In this document: one piece after another, positions 1 through 7,100 of the stretch
Layout: each line of letters begins with the position of its first letter
Position numbering within the stretch: the first letter of the stretch is position 1
Source: Lachnospiraceae bacterium AM93-12TA
GTDB lineage: Bacteria; Bacillota; Clostridia; Lachnospirales; Lachnospiraceae
Assembly (NCBI GenBank): GCA_027698105.1
Contig: JAQERH010000027.1
Coordinates: 1-41,709, forward strand
Reading direction: 5' to 3'
Length of the DNA: 41,709 bases
Made by a program: the position numbers and the translations under genes
The notes under the pieces: model-generated
The model's database searches: none
Told to the model about the DNA's origin: nothing
The model's input: only the letters and a program-made list of their open reading frames with translations

Positions 1-113
1 AAGTCTATCTTACATCAGTTTGAAGGTTTACACAAACTTTGGGATACTCCCGTACCGAACGGTACGCACGGTGGTGTGAGAGGACGGCGGTTAATCACCG
101 CCTCCTACTCGAT
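1..113 (+). mobile_element. 3' end of a group II intron (partial)
   Basis: Positions 64-80 resemble the 3' strand of a group II intron domain V (ACGGTGGTGTGAGAGG-type end). They are followed by a domain VI-like hairpin at about 80-107, whose arms are GGA/TCC and GGCGG/CCGCC around TTAAT. The 3' arm carries the CCTAC context typical of the bulged branch-point A. The run then ends CTCGAT near 113, matching the usual AY 3' terminus. Only the ribozyme tail is visible, so the intron class, its length and any reverse transcriptase lie outside the window. The intron reads on plus, opposite to spoIVB, and ends about 14 bases from the spoIVB stop. The upstream arm of domain V does not pair cleanly, so a degenerate copy is possible. 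Confidence 0.55.
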
Positions 114-120
114 TATCGCT

Positions 121-134
121 GCATTGCTCAATGC
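121..134. repeat. Short inverted repeat at the spoIVB stop
   Basis: GCATTG and CAATGC form a perfect 6-bp inverted repeat separated by two bases. It covers the spoIVB stop codon (128-130), directly beside the group II intron end. Some group II introns insert next to stem-loops, so this could be part of the insertion target. No T-run follows, so it is not a convincing terminator. Confidence 0.35.
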
Positions 135-1429
135 TCCAGCATATTTTCAATAAAAATCCCATATCCTCTTGTGGGATCATTGACAAATACATGGGTCACA
201 GCACCTACTAACTTTCCGTCCTGAATGATGGGTGAACCGCTCATGCCCTGGACAATGCCTCCGGTCAGTTCCAGCAGCTTCGGATCTGTCACCTTGATTA
301 CCAGGCTTTTATTTTTATGGGAGGTAGAGTAGTCGACCTTTTGGATTTCGATTTCATAGTCTTCTGGTTTTCCTGAAATGCAGCTTCTGATAAAAGCGCT
401 TCCTTTTTGAACATCCTGCCGATATCCGATGGGAATTGGCTCTTTTCCTGGTCCTGAGCCAAACATACTTCCGATTTCTTTCCACATCTTATTTTCTGCT
501 GTACCGAAAATTCCCTGTTCTGTATTAGTCTTAATAGTTCCGAGCTTTGACTGGCTTCCATAGTAAATGATGCCGGAGAGTACACCAGGCTTCCCCATGG
601 CTCCCTTTTCAATGCCCATAATTTCTGTGTCGTAAAGCTCTCCTCCGCAGGTGCTAACTAAAAGTCCTGTGTCGCTGTCACTAATGCCGTGACCGAGAGC
701 ACCATATTCTCCCGATTCAGTTATATAGGTCATGGTTCCGATTCCCTGGGTATCGTCCCGGATCCATACGCCCAGCTTATAATCGCCGTCTTCCGTTTCA
801 AGAGGAGTCATGGTGACATCCATCTGTTTTTCATCGCGGCGTACAGTCAGCTGAACCGGAGAATCCTGAGCTTCGGCGACTGCCTCAATCATATCTTCTT
901 TTTTTTCAGCTGGCTGTCCGTTAATTGCTTCAATATAGTCTCCTGACTGGAGAAGTCCCTGAGCAGGTTCCAAGGAAGAACCATCCTTTGTTTTTACCGG
1001 GCCTGTGCCAATTACCATGAGGCCATCGGATTTCAGATAAATACCTACCGGCATACCGCAGGGGATAGCATATTTCGTATCGGAAACATTGACCTCAATA
1101 TCCTTAAAATGGATCAGGCCAAACAGCTTCAGATCCAGCTGATAAGTTCCCTCGTTGGCAGAATAGAGGGAAAAAGGGCGGTTTATCTGAAGATGAAGCT
1201 GATCAGAGGGAATATTGGAATTATTTCCTACAACTACCTCGGCACTTTCGCTTTCCAGAGTGACCTTTACAGGAAGAGGAAAATGAAAGTTTTCCGACTC
1301 ATCGACTACCAGATTCAGCCGATCCGGGATGGCTTCGTTTAAGTAAAACCAGGTAAAGCCCAGTGTAAATATAAGGCTTCCCCAGAAAACAGCGGTCAGC
1401 AGCCGCTGAAGTTTTTCTTTTCTAGTCAC
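128..1429 (-). CDS. spoIVB: SpoIVB, stage IV sporulation serine peptidase
   Basis: SpoIVB is a membrane-anchored serine peptidase (family S55). It is secreted from the forespore into the intermembrane space, where it cleaves SpoIVFA and so triggers pro-sigmaK processing. The 433-residue protein is full length for the family. It has an N-terminal membrane anchor at about 10-31, a PDZ region at about 120-210, and a C-terminal peptidase domain. The peptidase domain shows the conserved His in GALGHG (H247) and the active-site serine motif GMSGSP (S397/S399). It ends in the family-typical GYGIFIENML. The start is a GTG at 1427-1429 with TAAGGAGGA upstream. In many clostridia spo0A follows spoIVB; here the next sequence is a group II intron end, so the neighbour cannot be seen. 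Confidence 0.95.
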   Translation of the reverse strand: MTRKEKLQRLLTAVFWGSLIFTLGFTWFYLNEAIPDRLNLVVDESENFHFPLPVKVTLESESAEVVVGNNSNIPSDQLHLQINRPFSLYSANEGTYQLDLKLFGLIHFKDIEVNVSDTKYAIPCGMPVGIYLKSDGLMVIGTGPVKTKDGSSLEPAQGLLQSGDYIEAINGQPAEKKEDMIEAVAEAQDSPVQLTVRRDEKQMDVTMTPLETEDGDYKLGVWIRDDTQGIGTMTYITESGEYGALGHGISDSDTGLLVSTCGGELYDTEIMGIEKGAMGKPGVLSGIIYYGSQSKLGTIKTNTEQGIFGTAENKMWKEIGSMFGSGPGKEPIPIGYRQDVQKGSAFIRSCISGKPEDYEIEIQKVDYSTSHKNKSLVIKVTDPKLLELTGGIVQGMSGSPIIQDGKLVGAVTHVFVNDPTRGYGIFIENMLEH

Positions 1430-1500
1430 AGCAAAGTCCTCCTTATCACAAGTTGCATGTCATAAGCTGTTTGCCTGAACACACTGATTCAGACATTCTC

Positions 1501-1507
1501 TAGTATG
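1501..1507 (-). promoter_or_regulatory. Possible sigmaF/sigmaG -10 element for spoIVB
   Basis: On the minus strand this reads CATACTA, matching the sigmaF/sigmaG -10 consensus CATWHTA, about 70 bases before the spoIVB start. spoIVB is a forespore gene in Bacillus. The -35 region about 17 bases upstream (GAGTT-like) is a poor match, so the call is tentative. The rest of the 1430-1783 gap is AT-rich spacer plus the rplY promoter. Confidence 0.35.
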
Positions 1508-1637
1508 TGAATAAAGACAGAAAAGAACTCAGCAAATTACAGGAGAAATATGGGAACAAAAAATTAGAAATACTAAATAAATATAAAATTAACCAAAAAA
1601 TATCAGATAATGAAGAACAATTTAGTCAAATATTGCC

Positions 1638-1665
1638 TTGAATTGATTGTTTCAAGTGTTATAAT
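1638..1665 (+). promoter_or_regulatory. Vegetative promoter for rplY/ctc
   Basis: TTGAAT at 1638-1643 and a perfect TATAAT at 1660-1665 are separated by 16 bases. The leader to the rplY start is about 110 bases. No sigmaB-type sequence was recognised, although ctc is a general stress gene in Bacillus. Confidence 0.65.
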
Positions 1666-1783
1666 ACAAATGTAACAAAAAGGAATACTTAATACGACCT
1701 GAAGGATAAGGGAAGAGGCAGAGCACTCTGAACTGAATTCGTCAGAAGCCGCTAAGCAGTCAGTTTGATGGAGGAAAAGATAA

Positions 1784-2368
1784 ATGAATACTTTAAGAGC
1801 TGAGAAGAGAACTATGGATGTGAAGGCCAAAAGGCTTAGACGGGAAGGATTTGTAACGGGAAATGTGTTTGGACGAGAGATCAAGGGTTCTATACCAGTA
1901 AAAATTTCCAAAAATGAAGCGGAACGCCTTTTGAAAACAAATGGAAAGGGCAGCCAGATTATACTGAATATAGACGGAACCGATATGGATGTTCTGATTA
2001 AGGAGATTGATTACAACGCTCTAAAAGGGCAGGTAGATGAAATAGATTTTCAGGCGCTTGTAAGCGGCGAGAAGGTACATTCTGTGGCAGAAATTCATTT
2101 GCTTAATCATGAAAAAGTAATTACAGGAGTGCTTCAGCAGATGTTAAAGGAGGTTTCCTATCGCGCTCTGCCGTCAGCTCTGGTAGATAAAATCGAGCTG
2201 GATGTAGGTGATATGAGAGTGGGAGATAAGATCAAGGTACGGGATTTGGCCATTGCCTCTGATAAAGATGTGCAGCTGCAGACAGATCTGGATACAGTGG
2301 TAGTTGAAGTATATGCTTCTAAAAATGCAGGAGCTGACGAAGAGGAGGAGAAAGACAGTGCGGAGTAA
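1784..2368 (+). CDS. rplY: 50S ribosomal protein L25 / general stress protein Ctc
   Basis: A 194-residue protein of the bacterial L25/TL5/Ctc family, which binds 5S rRNA in the large ribosomal subunit. The N-terminal half (about 1-90) is the L25 fold, seen from the LRAEKRT start and the IDYNALKGQVDEIDF segment. The C-terminal half (about 95-180) is the TL5-type beta domain, with LPSALVDKIELDVGDMRVGD. An acidic tail, DEEEEKDSAE, closes the protein. The ATG follows GGAGG at 1770-1774 by nine bases. It is transcribed towards rubrerythrin and ends in a tandem repeat plus shared terminator. The length and two-domain layout fit Ctc rather than the short enterobacterial L25. Confidence 0.9.
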   Translation: MNTLRAEKRTMDVKAKRLRREGFVTGNVFGREIKGSIPVKISKNEAERLLKTNGKGSQIILNIDGTDMDVLIKEIDYNALKGQVDEIDFQALVSGEKVHSVAEIHLLNHEKVITGVLQQMLKEVSYRALPSALVDKIELDVGDMRVGDKIKVRDLAIASDKDVQLQTDLDTVVVEVYASKNAGADEEEEKDSAE

Positions 2369-2372
2369 ATCA

Positions 2373-2670
2373 GCCATGCGCCAGTTCGATTACGCCTGAT
2401 GGCTGCATCTCACTGGACGGCTGGCGCGGTGTACCGGGAAAGGGATAAAGCCATGCGCCAGTTCGATTACGCCTGACGGCTGCATCTCACTGGACGGCTG
2501 GCGCGGTGTACCGAGAAAGGGATAAAGCCATGCGCCAGCTCGATTACGCCTGACGGCTGCATCTCGCTGGACGGCTGGCGCGGTGTATAGATAAAAGGAA
2601 TAAAGCCATGTGCCCGCTCGATTTCGCCTGACGGCTTCATCTCGCTGGACGGCTGGCGCCGTATATGTCT
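2373..2670. repeat. Four-copy 77-bp tandem repeat with inverted-repeat core
   Basis: Four head-to-tail copies begin at 2373, 2450, 2527 and 2605 (periods 77, 77 and 78). Each starts GCCATGCGCC and contains GCGCCAG near its start and CTGGCGC about 36 bases later (2378-2384 and 2421-2427 in copy 1), so each copy can form a long stem-loop. Within each unit GGCTG is repeated directly about 20 bases apart. Copies 1 and 2 are nearly identical and copy 4 is clearly diverged (TGTGCCCGC, GGCGCCG). The array lies wholly between the rplY stop and a bidirectional terminator. It leaves a minus-strand open frame, which I regard as spurious. No known repeat family could be assigned. Confidence 0.9.
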
Positions 2671-2732
2671 AAAAGCAAAAAAGAACCCGGCTGGAAATGT
2701 AAACATTCCCCTCCGGGTTTTTCTTTGCTTTT
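2671..2732. terminator. Bidirectional intrinsic terminator (rplY / rubrerythrin)
   Basis: AACCCGG (2684-2690) pairs with CCGGGTT (2713-2719). The flanks continue as A-rich and T-rich arms (2671-2683 and 2720-2732), so the structure has a U-tract on either strand. An inner GGAAATGT/ACATTCC pairing lengthens the stem. It lies between the convergent rplY and rubrerythrin genes. Confidence 0.85.
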
Positions 2733-2752
2733 ATCCACGCATGGCTTATAGC

Positions 2753-3295
2753 TTAGCCAAAGTATCTCTCTAAGAGACCCTGGAATGCCTTGCCGTGACG
2801 AGCCTCGTCTCTTGCCATCTCGTGAACTGTGTCATGGATAGCGTCAAGGTTAGCTGCCTTAGCTCTCTTAGCCAGGTCAAACTTACCAGCTGTAGCGCCG
2901 TTCTCAGCCTCAACTCTCATCTCCAGGTTCTTCTTTGTGGAATCTGTGAGAACCTCACCAAGAAGCTCTGCAAACTTAGCTGCATGCTCAGCCTCCTCGT
3001 AAGCTGCCTTCTCCCAGTATAAACCGATCTCAGGATATCCTTCTCTGTGAGCAACTCTGGCCATAGCAAGGTACATACCAACCTCTCTGCACTCGCCCTC
3101 GTAGTTAGCTCTTAAATCTTCCATGATGTCTTCGCTTGCGCCCTGAGCAACGCCTACTACGTGCTCTGCAGCCCATGCCATACCAGCAGCCTGCTCCTGG
3201 AACTTGGAAGCTGGAGCGTTACATACAGGACATTTCTCCGGAGCTGCCTCGCCCTCGTAAACATAACCGCATACTGTACAAACAAATTTCTTCAT
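2753..3295 (-). CDS. rbr: Reverse rubrerythrin (rubredoxin domain first)
   Basis: A non-haem iron peroxidase that reduces H2O2, and oxygen in some clostridia, with electrons passed through a rubredoxin centre. The rubredoxin domain is N-terminal, with C6-x2-C9 and C22-x2-C25. The ferritin-like diiron domain follows (about 55-178), with E-rich helices including [37 protein letters not shown] and the closing DEARHGKAF. This domain order is that of reverse rubrerythrins (revRbr), which are strongly PerR-controlled in Clostridium acetobutylicum. The ATG has AAGGAGAG upstream. The promoter holds a perfect 15-bp Fur/PerR-type inverted repeat, and the next gene downstream on the same strand-side is perR, so peroxide control is a strong inference. 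Confidence 0.95.
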   Translation of the reverse strand: MKKFVCTVCGYVYEGEAAPEKCPVCNAPASKFQEQAAGMAWAAEHVVGVAQGASEDIMEDLRANYEGECREVGMYLAMARVAHREGYPEIGLYWEKAAYEEAEHAAKFAELLGEVLTDSTKKNLEMRVEAENGATAGKFDLAKRAKAANLDAIHDTVHEMARDEARHGKAFQGLLERYFG

Positions 3296-3403
3296 AGCTT
3301 ATACTCTCCTTTGCATATATAAAAATTTTTAGAATACATATCCATAATCAAGGCTGTTTGCTTCATTTTCCATGCCGGTTAATCATCTCGGCTGCAAATA
3401 AAA

Positions 3404-3452
3404 CAGTAATGATTACTGATATTAATTTACCACAACTTTCGGCAATTGTCAA
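3404..3452 (-). promoter_or_regulatory. Rubrerythrin promoter with PerR-type operator
   Basis: On minus, TTGACA (3447-3452) and TAAATT (3424-3429) are separated by exactly 17 bases. Just downstream, CAGTAAT-G-ATTACTG (3404-3418) is a perfect 7-1-7 inverted repeat, the geometry of Fur/PerR boxes. It would overlap the transcription start and block RNA polymerase. Confidence 0.8.
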
Positions 3453-3563
3453 TATTTATTTTGTAAAATAAATATAAATTTGTAACAGTTTAGCCATACA
3501 TCCGGGCTTTCAGCGCTTTTCCTGCCGGAAGCCCTGCATGGCTGAACTGTACTGAAATGGAAC

Positions 3564-3959
3564 TTAATGGGACTCTTCCTGCAGGCAGTTGCAGCAGGTT
3601 CCATAAAAGAAAACAGTGTGTTCCTCAACTGTCCCCTTCTGACACTCTCTGGCCGCAGCTTCCAGGCTTCCACTTATTTCCATGTCTAGATCCAGAATTT
3701 TTCCGCACTTTTTACACACATAATGGTAGTGGGGGGATGTATCATAATCAAAGTGATCCGTTCCGTCTCCGCAGGAAAGCTTGCGGATTTCCCCCAGCTC
3801 TACAAGCAGATTTAAATTTCGGTATACGGTTCCCAGACTGATGTTGGGAAACTGTTCGCGTATGCTGGTGTATAAAGCGTCGGCGGTGGGATGATCCTTG
3901 CGGCCCATCAGGCAGGCCTTGATGGATTCCCTCTGACGGCTGTACTTGAGGGTTTTCAT
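3564..3959 (-). CDS. perR: PerR-like peroxide-sensing Fur-family repressor
   Basis: A 131-residue Fur-family regulator. Winged-helix DNA binding covers about 1-75, including HPTADALY and the recognition segment SLGTVYRNLNLL. The dimer/metal domain follows. All five residues that bind the regulatory metal in Bacillus subtilis PerR appear conserved by alignment from memory: H23, D71, H77, H79 and D90. The structural zinc site is made by C82-x2-C85 and C122-x2-C125. This favours PerR over Fur or Zur. The start has AAGGAGG eight bases upstream. The gene has its own TTGACA promoter with a related operator, suggesting autoregulation, and is divergent from the 1616-residue protein. Confidence 0.85.
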   Translation of the reverse strand: MKTLKYSRQRESIKACLMGRKDHPTADALYTSIREQFPNISLGTVYRNLNLLVELGEIRKLSCGDGTDHFDYDTSPHYHYVCKKCGKILDLDMEISGSLEAAARECQKGTVEEHTVFFYGTCCNCLQEESH

Positions 3960-4017
3960 GGGCAGTTCCTCCTTTTCATCTCATCTGCCAATCTGACGCA
4001 TTCAGTTGACAAAGAAT

Positions 4018-4067
4018 AGTAATAATAGTTACTGTTTTATTTTGCCCTAAAATTCTTTGTTTGTCAA
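4018..4067 (-). promoter_or_regulatory. perR promoter with imperfect PerR-like box
   Basis: On minus, TTGACA (4062-4067) and CAAAAT (4039-4044) have 17-base spacing. Downstream lies AGTAATAATAGTTACTG as read on plus (4018-4034), an imperfect inverted repeat close to the perfect box at 3404-3418. TTGACAAAGAAT at 4006-4017 and its near-complement at 4052-4067 make the region roughly symmetrical. Confidence 0.6.
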
Positions 4068-4110
4068 TTAGTTTTTTAGAGGGAAAATGGTGATATTGCA
4101 TGAATTTTTG

Positions 4111-4139
4111 TTGGAAGAGCCCCCGGTTAGTGGTATAAT
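4111..4139 (+). promoter_or_regulatory. Promoter of the three-gene multidomain cluster
   Basis: TTGGAA (4111-4116) and TATAAT (4134-4139) are 17 bases apart and sit 30 bases before the ATG at 4169. AAGGGAGG precedes that ATG. The PerR-like box at 4018-4034 lies about 75 bases upstream, so shared control is possible but unproven. Confidence 0.7.
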
Positions 4140-4168
4140 TATCCATATGACATTAAGGGAGGTACGGG

Positions 4169-7100
4169 ATGAGTAAAAAACAGGTGCGCCAAATGATAGA
4201 GGAGCTGACTGCCAAGCTGTGCGCCAGAGAGTTTCTGGCCGCATCGAATCTCAGCCGGGAGAGCGTTCAGATGCTGATGAACAGAGAGTACTGGGAGGGA
4301 CAGCTGGGACGTATTTTCCCCATTAAGAGAAGGATCCAGTGCCGGGAGGTTTTCGAGATCTGCCGGGAACCTATGAGCCTGATTGGACGGGAGCCGCAGG
4401 ATGGGTGGATGAAATTCACTTACCAGTATGTGTGCCATATCCTGTATCCGGACGAGGAGTTTTCCAGACAGGCGGAGCCATATGCCGCCGGAGCGCTGTT
4501 TTATCTGGCTGTTCTCCAGTTCATTTTTGATAAGGAAAGAGAGGTTCTCCCATTTGAGCCTATGGTGGATTTTGCATTCCTGTCCGAGCAGGAAGCTCTT
4601 TCCTATGAATCCAATACAGAATATAAAAAATTTAAAAATGCTTTTTACAGGGAATACGTTTATGAAATGATGCGGCTGAATGCGGAAGTGACGCCGTTCA
4701 GGACCCTGGAGCACATTGCAGGAGTTCACTATGTGGCCATGACAGTAGCCAGGGGACTCTATGAGGCCGGAGTGCCGATTGATCTGACTCTGACCAGTGG
4801 AGCTGCTGCAGGACATGACCTGGGCAAGTTTGGGTGCAAGCCCAATGAGCGGGTGCCGTATCTCCACTATTATTATACAAACCAGTGGTTTAACAGACAC
4901 CATATGGAATATACCGGTCACATTGCAGCTAACCATTCTACCTGGGATCTGGAACCGGAGAATCTGTCGGTAGAGTCTCTTGTTTTGATTTATGCAGATT
5001 TCAGGGTGAAGCAGAGCAGAGGAGATGACGGCAGGGAAATTACCTATATTTCCAGTCTGGACGAGGCGTTCGAGATTATTTTATCCAAGCTTGACAATGT
5101 GGATGAGGTTAAGCTGAACCGTTACCGGTTTGTCTATGCCAGACTTCACGATTTTGAGGCATACATGCGCTCTCTGGGAGTGGATGTAAACCTTGATAAA
5201 AAACCGGTGAAAACACCTCCTATGCCGGATATCTCCCTGAGAAATACAGAACAGATTGTAGATTCCCTGATTTTCATGGGAGTGGAGCATAATATTGACG
5301 TGATGCACAGGATGGGAGCGGAGCGTCAGTTCGGAAATCTTCTGGAAGCGGCCAGAAGTGAGAAAAACTGGAAGAATGTCAGAGCATATCTGAACATTTT
5401 TCAGGAGTATTTTCCATATACAAATGACATTCAGAAGGAGCAGACACTTTACTTCCTTTATGAGCTTCTTATGCATAAGGAGGGAGATATCAGAACCCAG
5501 GCAGCCCGCCTGATAGGAAATGTGATTGCCCAGTTTAATGCAGGCTACCGGAAGGAGAGACCGGCAGATATGCCGGATATTGCCGATCAGAAGGCCATGG
5601 AGCTGTGGAAAACCTTCCTGTCCATGATTATCTGCCCGGATCACAAGCTGACTGTGCAGCACAAGAGAAGAATTGGATATAATTTAAAGCAGGTGCTGTC
5701 CTCTATGGTAGAGCATGCGGCGGCAGCAGATATTGAGGGATTTTTACAGGAATTTCTGCGCTGGTACGACTGCCCTGAAAAAAGAGAGAGCGGAGAAGCC
5801 TTTGTGCTTCTGGATGCCCTTCACAATATGCCCTTTAACCGGTGCAGCAGAGAGGATATGGAACGGATGGCAGAATTTGCCTGCTATTATGCCGTGCCCA
5901 GACAAAACAGCTTTGAAGGACTTATGATTGCAGCCTGGAGAGCCTTTAAGCTGATTACGGCAGAGGTAAAGGACGCGCCTTTCTGTGATAAAATTGCAGA
6001 GATTGTGGAGGATGAAAAGATTGGCGAGGACGATATCAGCCGCATTTTCCTCCAGTACAGGATTCTGTCCAATCTGGGACGCGACGTGTCGCGGCAGGAG
6101 GCGGTACTTTACGGACGTGATGTAGTTTCTGATATTTTCCTGGATAATCTGAAGATGGCGACGCCGTGGGTGCTGAAGGCTGTTAATATCAAGCTTCTGG
6201 TGGATCAGGTAGATCATGGAAAGAAAGAGAACATTCTTCACATTGCAGCCCACCTGTCCAATCTGATTAAGGTCAGCGAGTATGTGGTAGTGCGCCATGA
6301 TGCAGGCCGCGCCCTGCTTCGTCTGGCTCCCCTTTTGACTCCGGATCAGCGAAATGAGATTGCAGTGGAGCTTTTAAAGGGACTGGAGGTAGGAGAGTAC
6401 GAGTTTTCCAAATATATTCCGGAGTATTTGGGACAGCTGGCGCTGTGGCTTCCGCCGGAACAGCTGGAGGAGGTTTTAACCTACCTGCGGGGACTGATGG
6501 CCAATGCCAATGACCGGGTGGTTTCCGTAGCTTTGGATACAGTGGGAATTCTGACTGAGTATTATCCCCGCTATAAGGAGCGGTTTGAAGAGGATGAGGA
6601 GACATCGAAGGAGCGGCTGGGACGTCTGCTTGGCATGGTTTTGGGAGGCCTGGCAAACCACAGAGAAACGGTACGCCAGGAGGCTCTTCTGGTAACAGGA
6701 CAGTATATGTTTGGCTCCCGCAGGCTGAATGACCATGAGAAGATGGAAATTTTTGCCCTCACCCATAAGAAGCTGCTGTTCCTGATTAATGAGAACCGGG
6801 GAGGGGAGCTGACTGCATTTTACCGGGCGGAAGCGCTCTCCAATATCTGCCGTTTTATCACTGCCTACCGCCTGACCATTGGCCAGATGGAGATTGAAGA
6901 GCGGAAAAAGATTGCGTTCTTCCCAGGAACATTTGATCCGTTTACACTTTCACACAAGGGAATTGTCCGGGAAATCCGCGACATGGGCTATGAGGTCTAT
7001 CTGGCTGTAGACGAATTTTCCTGGTCTAAGAAGACTCAGCCCCACCTGATTCGGCGTCAGATTGTAAATATGTCTGTAGCGGACGAGTTTCATGTGAATC

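Noticed and set aside
39..224. 61-residue plus-strand open frame at the left end
   Set aside because: It runs through the group II intron tail and the antisense of spoIVB, and has no ribosome binding site.
2467..2706. 79-residue minus-strand open frame inside the tandem repeat
   Set aside because: It is the translation of the 77-bp repeat units, has no ribosome binding site and would be frameshifted by the 78-base period. The repeat explains it fully.
4139..4936. 265-residue minus-strand open frame opposite the giant gene
   Set aside because: The opposite strand carries a well-supported coding frame with HD motifs, and the minus translation lacks a family pattern. Many similar antisense frames over the giant gene, hutU and spoIIIAE were dropped for the same reason.
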